From Mesorhizobium sp. 131-2-1 (GTDB taxonomy: Bacteria > Pseudomonadota > Alphaproteobacteria > Rhizobiales > Rhizobiaceae), in assembly GCF_016756535.1 (NCBI RefSeq), contig NZ_AP023248.1, positions 186,001 through 250,000 on the forward strand: DNA of 64,000 bases. The letters run 5' to 3'. How positions within the stretch are numbered: position 1 is the stretch's first letter; every line of letters starts with the position of its first letter. Positions 24,928 to 34,029 of this stretch are shown here, piece after piece. The position numbers and the translations under genes are program-made. A model generated the notes under the pieces. The model was not told the DNA's origin, did no database searches, and saw only the letters and a list, made by a program, of their open reading frames with translations.

Positions 24928-26327
24928 CGCACTTCTCCCTCTCGAAGTTCGACGGCTCCGGCGCGGACCGGCGCCCCGGGCCGTCCTCCCTCGATCTCCA
25001 CATCTATCTCGGCAGCAATTGCCGGGCCTTTGCGCACAATGCGCAGCATGAGGAAGAGGCCCGCAGGATAGATGATGAGATAGACCGCGACGTAGCCGAT
25101 CAGCGAGAGCGTCACATCAAAGCTTGTCAATGAAGGTGTCACTGAGTCCGCCGTGCGCAGAAGGCCGTATACTGTCCAGGGCTGACGCCCGACCTCGGTG
25201 GTGATCCAGCCTGCGATGACCGCCACGAAGCCGATGGGCGCCGCGATCTGGGTGATCGCGAGAAAGGCCGGCGAGGCGTCCAGCCGGCTGCGCCAGCGAA
25301 GCCATCCGCCGACAAGGACGAGGCCAAGCATCAGGATGCCGCAACCGACCATGATCCGGAAGGCGAAGAAGGGGATCGCGACGGGCGGACGCTGATCAGC
25401 CGGAAAGTCCTTGAGGCCCTTAACCTCGCCGTCAAGCTCATGGGTGAGGACGAGGCTGCCAAGCCATGGAAGGTCTATGGCAAAGAGGTTGCGCTCGGCT
25501 TTGTCGTCCGGAATGGCGAAAAGGGTAAGCGGCACTTGTCGGGCAGTTTCCCAGCGCGCTTCGATCGCGGCGAGCTTGGCCGGCTGGTGTTCGCGCGTAT
25601 TCAGACCGTGCTGGTCGCCGATGAACATCTGCAGCGGGACCAGCACGGTCAGCAGCCAGAGCGTCATCGACAGCATCGTTTGGCCTTCCTCAACGGACCG
25701 CCCGCGACGCATCAAATAGGCGCCGACGCCCATGACGACGAAACCTGTCGTGACGAAGAAGGCGACGACGGTATGCGCCAGCCGATAGGGAAAGGAAGGA
25801 TTGAAGACCACCTTGAACCAGTCCGTCGGGAAGAAACGGCCATCGATGATCTCGTAGCCGGCCGGAGTCTGCATCCAGCTGTTGGCCGACAGGATCCAGA
25901 AGGAAGACAGCAAAGTGCCGAGCGCCACCATTAGCGCGGCAACGAAATGCGCCCAGCGCGGCACCAGTTGCCGTCCGAAAAGAAGGACGCCGAGGAAGGC
26001 CGCCTCCAGGAAAAACGCCGTCAGGCCCTCATAGGCGAAAAGCGGGGAAAGCACATTTGCGGTCGCGTCGGAAAAGCGGCTCCAGTTCGTGCCGAACTGG
26101 AAAGGCATGACAACCCCGGTGACGACGCCCATGCCGAAAGCAATGGAGAATATCTTGATCCAGAACGTCGAGATGCGGAGATAGATGTCCTTCCCGGTGA
26201 AAAAATTGAGGCCTTCCAGCATCGCGATGAACGCGGCCAATCCCACGGTGATGGCCGGCAACAGGATGTGCCAGCCGATGACCCAGGCGAATTGCAATCG
26301 CGACAGGAATACAGGATCGAAGTCCAT
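24924..26327 (-). CDS. cydA: Cytochrome bd-type quinol oxidase subunit I (CioA-like, short Q-loop)
   Basis: This 467-residue haem subunit has the haem-ligand segments QFAWVIGWHILLP and YRLAHTVVAFFVTTGF, and the quinol-site motif ITTEVGRQPWTVYG. The loop between helices 6 and 7 is short, which places it in the CioA/cyanide-insensitive group rather than the long-loop E. coli type. The ATG at 26325-26327 follows GGAGAGACGAGTG; the frame opens five codons earlier. No cydX or cydCD is adjacent. It lies downstream of metB but 94 bp away, so it probably has its own promoter. I saw no convincing FNR/FixK box there. Confidence 0.95.
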   Translation of the reverse strand: MDFDPVFLSRLQFAWVIGWHILLPAITVGLAAFIAMLEGLNFFTGKDIYLRISTFWIKIFSIAFGMGVVTGVVMPFQFGTNWSRFSDATANVLSPLFAYEGLTAFFLEAAFLGVLLFGRQLVPRWAHFVAALMVALGTLLSSFWILSANSWMQTPAGYEIIDGRFFPTDWFKVVFNPSFPYRLAHTVVAFFVTTGFVVMGVGAYLMRRGRSVEEGQTMLSMTLWLLTVLVPLQMFIGDQHGLNTREHQPAKLAAIEARWETARQVPLTLFAIPDDKAERNLFAIDLPWLGSLVLTHELDGEVKGLKDFPADQRPPVAIPFFAFRIMVGCGILMLGLVLVGGWLRWRSRLDASPAFLAITQIAAPIGFVAVIAGWITTEVGRQPWTVYGLLRTADSVTPSLTSFDVTLSLIGYVAVYLIIYPAGLFLMLRIVRKGPAIAAEIDVEIEGGRPGAPVRAGAVELREGEVR

Positions 26328-26421
26328 CACTCGTCTCTCCAAACGAAAAGCTATAGCAACTAGCGACGGTGTCGATAGCGCCGTTTTTTAACCACCTCTT
26401 CTCCCAGTAGATCGGCCCCTC

Positions 26422-27582
26422 CTAACTAGCGGCTTTGGAAAGCGCTAGCTCAAGGTCGGCGATCAGATCAGTCTCCGCTTCGAGGCCGACCGATAGCCTC
26501 AGAAGGCTGTCGCTTATTCCGGCGACCTTTCGGGCCTCGGCGCCCATTCCGGCATGGGTCATGGTAGCCGGATGGGCAACAAGGCTTTCGACGCCGCCGA
26601 GAGACTCGGCCAGCGTGATAACTTCGACCGCTTCGACGAAGCGCCGAACCGCCTCCACGCCTCCAGCCAGTTCGAAGCTCAGCATCGCTCCGAACCCGGC
26701 TTGCTGAGCCTTGGCGATTGCATGGCCGGGATGGGATTCAAGACCCGGATAGTGGACGGCGCTGACTTGCGGCTGCTTTTGCAGGAAAACGGCCACTGCC
26801 GCCGCGCTGGCTTGCTGCCGCTCGATACGCGGGAACAGCGTGCGGAGGCCCCTTAGCGTCAGGTAGGCATCGAACGGCGCACCTGACACGCCGGTGATCT
26901 TGGCCCATTCGGCGAGTGCGTCCGCATCGCTCTCTTGCGTCGCGACGACGGCGCCACCTACCACATCGGAATGGCCATTCAGGTATTTTGTGGTCGAATG
27001 GACGACAAAATCCGCGCCCAGCGCGATCGGCCGCTGTAGAGCAGGCGACAGGAAGGTGTTGTCCACGGCAACCTTCGCGCCGACGGCCTTTGCCTGAGAA
27101 GCGATCGAGCGGATGTCGACGACGCGCATCAGCGGGTTGCTGGGCGTCTCGATCAAGATGAGGGCCGGCTTCCTCAGCAACACTGCCGATAAAGCCGCTG
27201 CATCGCCCTGATCAACGAAGATTACATCGAAATGCCCTTTGTCACGGCGAATTGAAAGCAGCCGGTAGGTGCCCCCGTAGCAATCATGCGGCGCAACGAC
27301 GAGATCGTCTCGTCTCAACTGCCCCAGCACGAGATCGACCGCCGCCATGCCGGAGGAGGTGACGATCGCGCCGGCGCCGCCTTCCAGCCTGGCCAATGTA
27401 TCGGCCAGCATGTCGCGGCTCGGATTGCCGGCCCGCGTATATTCGTAACGCCCCGCCTGGTCATAGTCCGGAAAAACGAAGGTGCTCGAAAGATAAACCG
27501 GCGGCGTGACCGCGCCGAAGCCACGGTCGGCAGCAATGCCGTTTGCCGCCGCAATGGTCCGTGGATCTTTGGGCTTTGTCAT
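26422..27582 (-). CDS. metB: Cystathionine gamma-synthase / trans-sulfuration PLP enzyme
   Basis: This 386-residue Cys/Met-metabolism PLP enzyme has the Schiff-base lysine in VVHSTTKYLNGHSDVVGG and the family segments YTRAGNPSRDMLADTLARLE and VDNTFLSPALQRPIALGADF. It should join O-acyl-homoserine with cysteine, or with sulfide. MetB, MetZ and cystathionine gamma-lyase are hard to tell apart by eye; MetB is favoured by its length and by its place after cysJ-cysI. It follows a peroxiredoxin gene by 38 bp in what is likely a single sulfur-assimilation transcript. Confidence 0.85.
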   Translation of the reverse strand: MTKPKDPRTIAAANGIAADRGFGAVTPPVYLSSTFVFPDYDQAGRYEYTRAGNPSRDMLADTLARLEGGAGAIVTSSGMAAVDLVLGQLRRDDLVVAPHDCYGGTYRLLSIRRDKGHFDVIFVDQGDAAALSAVLLRKPALILIETPSNPLMRVVDIRSIASQAKAVGAKVAVDNTFLSPALQRPIALGADFVVHSTTKYLNGHSDVVGGAVVATQESDADALAEWAKITGVSGAPFDAYLTLRGLRTLFPRIERQQASAAAVAVFLQKQPQVSAVHYPGLESHPGHAIAKAQQAGFGAMLSFELAGGVEAVRRFVEAVEVITLAESLGGVESLVAHPATMTHAGMGAEARKVAGISDSLLRLSVGLEAETDLIADLELALSKAAS

Positions 27583-27620
27583 CTAGAACGTCTCGCACTA
27601 AAGGCGGCGGTGGGCGGAAA

Positions 27621-28253
27621 TCAGTTCGGCAGTTGGACCATGCGCAGATAAGGGCGCAGTTCCTTCCAACCCTGAGGGAAACGCTCCTTCGCCTGCTCGT
27701 CGGTGAGACTTGGCGAAATGATGACCGGCTGGCCCGGCTCCCAGTTCACCGGCGTCGAGACCTTCTGGTTGTCCGTCAGTTGCAGGCTGTCGATGGCGCG
27801 CAGGATTTCGGAAAAATTGCGGCCCGCACTCGGCGGATAGGTCAGGCTGAGACGAATCTTCTTGTTTGGATCGATGACGTAGACAGCGCGCACTGTCACA
27901 TTGGGATCCGTCTCGGCGTGGATCATCCCATAGAGGTTGGCAACCTTCTTGTCGGTATCGGCAAGCATCGGGAAATTGGGTGCATGCCCTTGCGTCTCCT
28001 CGATGTCTTTTTCCCAGAGATTGTGCGCCTTCACATCGTCGACCGAGAGACCGAGCGGCTTGACGCCACGTTTGTCCCATTCCGGCTTGAGGCGAGCAAC
28101 CTCGGCCAGTTCGGTGGTGCAGACCGGAGTGAAATTCTTCGGATGGCTGAAGAAGATGCCCCACGAATTGCCGAGCCATTCATGGAAGCGAATTTTGCCC
28201 TGCGTGCTTTGCTGCTCGAAGTCCGGGGCAATCTGGCCCAGTTGCAATGACAT
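27621..28253 (-). CDS. 1-Cys peroxiredoxin (Prx6 type)
   Basis: This 210-residue peroxiredoxin has the peroxidatic cysteine in NFTPVCTTELAEV, preceded by FFSHPKNF, and the long C-terminal arm typical of Prx6 proteins (VNWEPGQPVIISPSLTDEQA). No second conserved cysteine is seen. It reduces peroxides in the cytoplasm. It lies between cysI and metB with gaps of only 30 and 38 bp, suggesting co-expression with sulfite reduction, perhaps to protect the iron-sulfur/sirohaem enzyme or the thiol pool; that link is inference. Confidence 0.93.
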   Translation of the reverse strand: MSLQLGQIAPDFEQQSTQGKIRFHEWLGNSWGIFFSHPKNFTPVCTTELAEVARLKPEWDKRGVKPLGLSVDDVKAHNLWEKDIEETQGHAPNFPMLADTDKKVANLYGMIHAETDPNVTVRAVYVIDPNKKIRLSLTYPPSAGRNFSEILRAIDSLQLTDNQKVSTPVNWEPGQPVIISPSLTDEQAKERFPQGWKELRPYLRMVQLPN

Positions 28254-28283
28254 GTCTTGTCCTTCCTTTTCGATCTTGAATCA

Positions 28284-30005
28284 TCAGTCGTTGAAATGCC
28301 GGCCTTCCCTCACCTCCGCGACATATCCGGCACGGATGGCGAAGTCGCCGAAACGCTCGTCCGGCAGGCGGTCTTTCGCGAATTTCGCGATCACCTTGCC
28401 GAGCATCTCCAGAATGGCGGCTTCGCCGACATTTTCGAGAACCATCTTGTTCAGACGCTGACCGTGAAAGCCGCCGCCGAGATAGAGGTTGTACTTGCCG
28501 GGCGCGCGGCCGGTCAGGGCGATTTCCGCGATATAGGGCCGCGCGCAGCCATTTGGGCAGCCGGTCATGCGAATGGTGATCGGCTCTTGCGTCAGACCAT
28601 GTTCAGCCAGGATGGCATCGATCCTGCCGATGAGGTCCGGCAGATAGCGCTCGCTTTCGGCCATGGCGAGACCGCAGGTCGGCAGCGCTACGCACGCCAT
28701 CGAGTTTAGCCGCAACCCGCTTGCCTTGTTGAGGAGGTCGAGTTCGAATTCCCGCATCAGGCTTTCGATGCCGGGCCGCGCATCTGGCGCGATATCGGCG
28801 ATGATCAGGTTCTGGTTGGGCGTGATCCGGAATGTGCCCTGATGGATACGGGCGACTGCTCGCAGGCCATCCATGACCGTGTCGACGACGCGGCCGTTCT
28901 CGATGAACAAGGTGCAGTGTTCGCGCCCGTCTTCGCCGCGCGTCCATCCAATCGGGTCGCCATTCGAAGTGAACTCATACGACCGGGCGGGCGCCAGTGG
29001 AAAGGCCAGGCGTGCCTCGATCTCAGCCCTGATCCAGTCGAGGCCCTTGTCGTCCACGGTGTATTTGAAGCGCGCGCGGCCACGATCGACCCGATCTCCA
29101 TAGTCGCGTTGCACCTGCATGACCGCGTCGCAGACCTCCAGCACCTTGCCGGTGCCGACAAAGCCGATCACGTCGGCCAGCCTTGGATAGGTTTTGGGTG
29201 CCTGGTCGGTGCGGCCCATGCCGCCGCCAATGGCAATGTTGAAGCCTTCAAGCTTGCCGTTGGCGGTTATGGCGATGAAGCCCAGATCCTGCGCGTAGAC
29301 ATCGATGTCGTTGATTGGCGGTATGACGAAGCCGATCTTGAATTTCCGCGGCATGTAGGTGCGGCCGTAGAGCGGCTCCTCCGGGCCTGAAACCTCTGTC
29401 CGCTCCTCGCCATACCAGATCTCGCGATATGCGCCGGTCTTGGGAATGGCGTGATCACTGGCGCGCTTGGCCAGCGCATAGACCTCGGCGTGCAATGTGG
29501 AGAGCTGAGGATTGACCGAACACATGACGCCACGGGAATCGTCGCCGCAGGCAGCTTTGGTGTCCAGAAGCACATCGCGCAGACCTTGCATGGTCGCACG
29601 CAGATTCTGCTTCTTGACGCGATGCAGCTGGAACGTTTGACGCGTTGTCAGCCGCAGCGTCTCGCCTGCATAAGCGCGCCCAAGTTCGTCCAGCTTCAGC
29701 CATTGGCTGGGACTGCAGACCCCGCCTGGCAGGCGGATCCGGGCCATGAAGGTGTAGGCCGGCTCAAGCTTTTGCCGACGGCGTTCGTCGCGGATGTCGC
29801 GGTCGTCTTGCTGGTAGAGACCGTGAAACTTCATCAGCTTGATGTCATCACCGGGCACGGCGGCGGTGAGCTCTTCGACGAGGCCCGCCGCTATGGTGCC
29901 ACGCAGCTGATCGCTGTTAGCCTTCATCCTCTCGTCGGGGCCGAGCTTTTCCAGCGGCTGCGAGAGGTCTCGGCCGCGGTCCGTGTTTGACTGGTGCACT
30001 GTCAT
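28284..30005 (-). CDS. cysI: Assimilatory sulfite reductase haemoprotein subunit
   Basis: This 573-residue sirohaem/4Fe-4S protein has the four-cysteine motif split as CVALPTCGLAMAE (about 437-443) and MTGCPNGCARPYIAEI (about 482-486), plus RLTTRQTFQLHRVKK near the front. The length matches CysI. It reduces sulfite to sulfide with six electrons from the flavoprotein subunit. It starts 9 bp after cysJ in the same direction, giving the standard cysJ-cysI pair. Confidence 0.96.
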   Translation of the reverse strand: MTVHQSNTDRGRDLSQPLEKLGPDERMKANSDQLRGTIAAGLVEELTAAVPGDDIKLMKFHGLYQQDDRDIRDERRRQKLEPAYTFMARIRLPGGVCSPSQWLKLDELGRAYAGETLRLTTRQTFQLHRVKKQNLRATMQGLRDVLLDTKAACGDDSRGVMCSVNPQLSTLHAEVYALAKRASDHAIPKTGAYREIWYGEERTEVSGPEEPLYGRTYMPRKFKIGFVIPPINDIDVYAQDLGFIAITANGKLEGFNIAIGGGMGRTDQAPKTYPRLADVIGFVGTGKVLEVCDAVMQVQRDYGDRVDRGRARFKYTVDDKGLDWIRAEIEARLAFPLAPARSYEFTSNGDPIGWTRGEDGREHCTLFIENGRVVDTVMDGLRAVARIHQGTFRITPNQNLIIADIAPDARPGIESLMREFELDLLNKASGLRLNSMACVALPTCGLAMAESERYLPDLIGRIDAILAEHGLTQEPITIRMTGCPNGCARPYIAEIALTGRAPGKYNLYLGGGFHGQRLNKMVLENVGEAAILEMLGKVIAKFAKDRLPDERFGDFAIRAGYVAEVREGRHFND

Positions 30006-30014
30006 GCGCGGACC

Positions 30015-31862
30015 TCAATAGACGTCGATCTGGTAGCGGTGGTCGCGCTGCAGGGCGCCGAGATAGTCGACGGCTTCGGCCTTGCCGCATGCCCGCTGCT
30101 GTTGCACCACACCAACAAGAGCGACGTGCACGTCGGGGGCGAGATGTGTGCCGTCGCCGCAGACATAGACATGCGCGCCCTCCTCCAACCACGTATAGAC
30201 ATCGCGCGCGTGTTCGGTGAGTCGATGCTGGACATAAGTCTTGGTGACACTGTCGCGAGAGAAGGCGACATTCATCCGGCTCAGCACACCATCCTTCAGA
30301 AAACCCTGCCATTCGGTCTGGTAGAGGAAATCGCTGCTGAAATTGCGCTCGCCGAAAACGAGCCAGGATTTACCCGCGGCTCCTTGCGCTTCGCGTTCCT
30401 GCAGGAATGCACGGTAGGGTGCGACGCCGGTGCCTGCCCCGATCATGATGATGGGAACGTCACCGTCCGGCAGACGGAAATGCGGGTTGGCCTGGACATA
30501 GACCGGTATTGTCGTGTCCGGTGCGCCACGTTCGGCGAATTGGCCAGAAGCGACGCCTGCGCGCGGCTGGCCATGCAGATCATAGCGCACCGTGGCGATC
30601 GTCAGATGCGCTTCATCGGGCACGGCGGAAGGACTCGATGCGATCGAATAGAGCCGCGGCTGCAAAGGCCGCAAGCCTGCGGCAAAGGTTTGCGCATCGA
30701 TGCCCGGAACCGGGAATTCGCGGACGATGTCGATGACGTGATGGCTGCGCAGAAACGCAGCGCGAGCCTGAAACTGGTGCTCGCCAAGCAATTCCTGAAG
30801 CTTGCTTGCGCCTGTGAGTTCTGCCCATTGGTCGAGGAAACGCGGCGTGGCGGCGGTAATTTCCAGGTGCTCGGTCAGCGCGACACCGAGCGTGGTCGTG
30901 AGCCCCTTGACGGACAAGCTTGCATCGGCGCCCATGGACAGCTTATCCAACAGCGTTTCGACCAGGGCCGGATCGTTGCGTGCCATGACACCAAGTGCGT
31001 CACCCGGCTCGAATGAGAGTCCCGAGCCAGCCAGCGACAGTTCGATATGTCGCGTTTCCTTGGACGATCCGCGTCCGGTGAGTACAAGATTGTCGATGAT
31101 GGCTGCTGGGAATGGCGTGCGCTTGTCGAATGTCGGCGCTTCAACTACTGCCACGCAAAAAGCGTTTGCAGGACTAGCCGCCCTGTTTTGCAAACCTGGT
31201 CCGCAAGCGGCTGGCGCGAGATTGGCGACGGCGGTCGCGATCCAGCCAGCGGCCTCGTCTTCATAATCAACGTCGCAATCGACCCGGTCCTGCAGTCGCG
31301 ACGCGCCAAGTTCGGCCAGTCGCCGATCGAGTCGCTTGCCCGCTTCGCAATAGTGTTCATAGGTGGAATCACCAAGTGCAAGCACGCCATAGCGCACGCC
31401 TTCAAGGCGCGGCGCCTTTCGGCTCTCGACGAATTCGAAGAAGCCCATGCCTGAAAGCGGTGGATCGCCCTCGCCATGGGTACTGGTGACGATCAGGATG
31501 TCCTGCTCGTCCTTGAGCTTGCGCGGCTTGTAGTCAGCCATGTCGATCAGGATTGGCTCAAGTCCTTGCCTGCGGACGGCTTCCCCGAGTGCCTTGCCGA
31601 GAGTGCAGCTGTTGCCAGTCTCACTGCCGAACAAGATCGTCAGCGATCGCGAGGAAATCGCTGGCGGCGCGACCGACACAGAGTGGTCAGATGGTGATGG
31701 AGAAGCAATGTCTGCGAGCAGTGAGCGCGCGCCGTGATCGATCCCGGCGAAGTAGCCGCTGATCCAGAGCCCTTGTCCAGGCTTCAGCGAGATCGTCAGG
31801 GCGTTAATCCGTTCCCATTGCTCGGCCGTAAAGCCTGGGCCCGGAAACTCGAATGCCGTCAT
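30015..31862 (-). CDS. cysJ: Assimilatory sulfite reductase flavoprotein subunit
   Basis: This 615-residue NADPH diflavin reductase is laid out as follows: an N-terminal segment of about 70 residues, a flavodoxin domain (LTILFGSETGNSCTLGKALG, TSTHGEGDPP), a connecting and FAD domain with RLYSIASSP at about 400, an NADPH domain with MIGAGTGVAPYRAFLQE, and a C terminus with YVCGDGTHLAPDVH. It ends RYQIDVY, close to the usual RYQRDVY. It passes electrons from NADPH to CysI. The ATG at 31860-31862 follows GGAAGTGATCAG. It is the first gene of the cysJ-cysI-prx-metB run. Confidence 0.96.
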   Translation of the reverse strand: MTAFEFPGPGFTAEQWERINALTISLKPGQGLWISGYFAGIDHGARSLLADIASPSPSDHSVSVAPPAISSRSLTILFGSETGNSCTLGKALGEAVRRQGLEPILIDMADYKPRKLKDEQDILIVTSTHGEGDPPLSGMGFFEFVESRKAPRLEGVRYGVLALGDSTYEHYCEAGKRLDRRLAELGASRLQDRVDCDVDYEDEAAGWIATAVANLAPAACGPGLQNRAASPANAFCVAVVEAPTFDKRTPFPAAIIDNLVLTGRGSSKETRHIELSLAGSGLSFEPGDALGVMARNDPALVETLLDKLSMGADASLSVKGLTTTLGVALTEHLEITAATPRFLDQWAELTGASKLQELLGEHQFQARAAFLRSHHVIDIVREFPVPGIDAQTFAAGLRPLQPRLYSIASSPSAVPDEAHLTIATVRYDLHGQPRAGVASGQFAERGAPDTTIPVYVQANPHFRLPDGDVPIIMIGAGTGVAPYRAFLQEREAQGAAGKSWLVFGERNFSSDFLYQTEWQGFLKDGVLSRMNVAFSRDSVTKTYVQHRLTEHARDVYTWLEEGAHVYVCGDGTHLAPDVHVALVGVVQQQRACGKAEAVDYLGALQRDHRYQIDVY

Positions 31863-32161
31863 CTGATCACTTCCTTCGGCACAGTCCCGGCTGTGCTTTT
31901 TGCCTGATTAGGGAGCGTGGCGGAGCTCGCATCTGAGAGCTCTGCCGGCTGCCAGGCGCGACCATTGCATCTGAGTTTTGGCCAAGACAAACGAATGCTA
32001 TTGTTAGATTGATGCAAGAATTTTGCTGCAAATGACTGTTGAAACGCCCATCCTGCGGTTCTTTCGATCACGTATCGTTCCTTCTAAAAACGATGCCTTC
32101 CGTGGTCGAAAAATGCGTCTGACCGATTCCAGTTTTTGCTGTGTTGAGATGGCGCACGCGC
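31863..32161. promoter_or_regulatory. Promoter-bearing gap upstream of cysJ
   Basis: This gap between cysJ and the end of the patatin-like gene holds the expected promoter of the sulfur assimilation operon. It is more AT-rich in 31985-32110 than the surrounding DNA. I cannot point to a defined CysB site or -35/-10 pair. No gene is supported here. Confidence 0.45.
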
Positions 32162-33012
32162 CTAACTTGCGTGTTTGTGCGTGCCTAGCTGCGCAAGGAC
32201 ACCCGGTCGGTCGAGACCGCCCGCGGCGATCCAAGCCTCGGTGCTCCTTGCGGCCCTCTCGATCAGATCGCTTGTCTGGGAGAAGTCATGGGGCGACCCG
32301 ACCAGCGGGCAGAGCGGCGGCAGGACGAAAAAATCGATGCTGCCGTCCAGTCCCTCCAGTTCGCTCCACAATTGCCGCGCGACAAGCAGCGTCAATGCGT
32401 GCAGCGCGTTCGCGACCGCTCCCACAGGAGGCTTGTCGAGGGCACAGGCGAGCCGGTGGGCAGAACGACTAGGCGCTGTGCACCTTGTGCTACCGCCACC
32501 TTGACTGGTGTGTTGCTCGATACGGCGCCATCGGCAAGATAGAGATCGCCATGCTGCACCGGGGCGAAGGCCGCCGGAATAGCTGCGCTGGCGATGATGG
32601 CCTGCGCGGCCGAGCCTTTCGACAACACGACTGTTCGACCTGTCAGAATATCAGTCGTCACGATGTGTATCGGGATCGGCGCGTCTTCCAGGTTGAGGTA
32701 AGGCAAGTTCCGATTGACGAGTTGGCGCAGCCCGTCCGACGTCACCAGAAAATCGCGGCGGTACATGAACCCGGAAAGACGTCGCGCCGGCGCAATCCGC
32801 GCCAGATCCCCTCCAGCCGCCGGATTCCCTTCAATCGTGGGATCGCCGGCATAGTAGGCCCCGTTCAGTGCGCCAACGCTCGAACCGACAACCATATCAG
32901 CCGCAATACCGCGGCGCGCGAGCGAACGCAGCATGCCAACCTGAATGGCGCCGAAGCTGCCGCCGCCCGCAAGGACAAACGCGGTCTTTGCTGGTGCAAC
33001 CTCCATGGGCAC
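32162..33012 (-). pseudogene. Patatin-like phospholipase, broken by a single-base frameshift
   Basis: The first part encodes a patatin domain with the oxyanion loop GGGSFGAIQVGML, the nucleophile serine in VVGSSVGALNGAYYAG and the catalytic Asp in YLADGAVSSNTPVKVAVAQG. At about 32450 the frame is lost. The minus strand reads CCCACCGGCTCGCCTGTGCC, and inserting one base after GGCT restores PTGYACALDKPPVGAVANAL, the normal patatin continuation, which then runs in the other frame to the stop at 32162-32164. The intact protein would be about 283 residues. The front frame alone stops soon after the break. The GTG at 33012 has the best ribosome-site spacing (GGGAGG); ATG 33006 is the alternative. 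It may be real inactivation or a sequencing error. Confidence 0.85.
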
Positions 33013-33066
33013 GATGCACCTCCCAAATTGTGGGATCGCGGCGCCTGCCGCGATCCCATGCTCCAG

Positions 33067-33393
33067 CTACGGTGCCACAGCGATGTGGCCTTTCATGTTG
33101 GGGTGGAAGCGGCAGAAATAGTCGATCGCTCCCGCAGCCTTCAATGTCATGCTTGCGGACTTTTTCGGCGGGATCATCACCTCCCAGCCGCCCTTCACCG
33201 TGGCCGTGTGGGCGAACATGTCCTTGTTGACCCACTCGATCGTGTCGCCAACCTTCGCCTCGACCGTCGCCGGCGAGAACACCAGCTTGTCGATAGTGAC
33301 CTGGATGGTTTCGGCCTTCACCGGCGCGGCAATGACTGTCAGCGCCAGTGCAATCCAAAGATGACGTTTCGGTACCATCAGCGCCGGCCTCAT
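33067..33393 (-). CDS. Small periplasmic cupredoxin
   Basis: This 108-residue protein has a signal peptide (PKRHLWIALALTVIAAPVKA, cleavage near VKA-ET) and one plastocyanin/azurin-like domain. The copper ligands are visible: His in MFAHTATV, and Cys, His and Met in YFCRFHPNMKGHI. It probably acts as a periplasmic electron carrier. The ATG at 33391-33393 overlaps the DUF4142 stop in an ATGA junction. It is therefore in the DUF4142 transcript, which has a GGAAC-N16-CATC promoter and so belongs to the adjacent ECF sigma regulon. Confidence 0.92.
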   Translation of the reverse strand: MRPALMVPKRHLWIALALTVIAAPVKAETIQVTIDKLVFSPATVEAKVGDTIEWVNKDMFAHTATVKGGWEVMIPPKKSASMTLKAAGAIDYFCRFHPNMKGHIAVAP

Positions 33394-33914
33394 TTCAGCA
33401 TACTGGCGACGTGTTCGGCATGCTGCTCATGGCCCTGGAATATCTTCAGGCCGGTCTCCAGCAGGCTTTTCAACTCGGCATTGCTGGCCGACGGGATGAG
33501 CAGCGTTTCGAGAGCACTGTCGACCTGTTTGTGATAGGCAACCTCGTTGTCGACGTAAGCCTTGTCGAAGGCCGCACCTTTGAGCTTGGCGAGTTTGGCT
33601 CGCTCCTCCGCGGCAGCTTTGGTCAGCGCCTTGCTGGTCGCGTTGTCTTCCGGCGTCACCTTGAGTTTCTTGACCAGGTCGAGCGCCTGCACATTCACCG
33701 CCTCGTGGTCGCGCACCATGTCCTTGGCGAAGGCGAGCACCTCCTTGTTCTTCGACTTCTTCAGCGCTTGCTTGGCCGCCTCGACATCGATCACGCCGGC
33801 TGTGTAGGCGATGTGGGCGATCTGCGGGTCGGTCGGTTTGTCGGCAGCTTGTGCGAGCGGGGCAGTGCCGAGCAGAAGCAGCGTGGCCAGGGTAGCTGTG
33901 TGACGAATAAGCAT
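33390..33914 (-). CDS. DUF4142 exported protein
   Basis: This 174-residue protein has a signal peptide (MLIRHTATLATLLLLGTAPL, cleavage near AQA-AD) and a DUF4142 helical domain (ferritin-like fold in family terms), with histidines in VRDHEAVN, VAYHKQVD and HEQHAEHVASML. I chose the ATG at 33912-33914 after GGAGA. The earlier ATG of the open frame (33974) falls inside the promoter at 33977-34001, so it cannot be the start of that transcript. The function of the family is unknown. It is co-transcribed with the cupredoxin gene. Confidence 0.9.
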   Translation of the reverse strand: MLIRHTATLATLLLLGTAPLAQAADKPTDPQIAHIAYTAGVIDVEAAKQALKKSKNKEVLAFAKDMVRDHEAVNVQALDLVKKLKVTPEDNATSKALTKAAAEERAKLAKLKGAAFDKAYVDNEVAYHKQVDSALETLLIPSASNAELKSLLETGLKIFQGHEQHAEHVASMLK

Positions 33915-33976
33915 GAAATCTCCTTCTCCGGACGCGGGAAGCGCGCCGGCCAGTTTTTCTTGGTTGACGGTCATTG

Positions 33977-34001
33977 GATGCGGGGCGGCGGCAAACGTTC
34001 C
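33977..34001 (-). promoter_or_regulatory. ECF-type promoter for DUF4142-cupredoxin
   Basis: On the minus strand GGAAC is followed by exactly 16 bases and then CATCCAATG. The same layout occurs before the sigma gene, folE and the Rieske pseudogene. The -10 end lies about 63 bp before the DUF4142 ATG. Confidence 0.7.
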
Positions 34002-34029
34002 CGCTAAAATCAGCTGAATCTGACGAGGG

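Noticed and set aside
26328..26421. FNR/FixK box before cydA
   Set aside because: I found no TTGAT-N4-ATCAA-like sequence in the gap.
32485..33534. 349-codon plus-strand open frame
   Set aside because: It runs antisense to the patatin, cupredoxin and DUF4142 genes and has no protein-family character.
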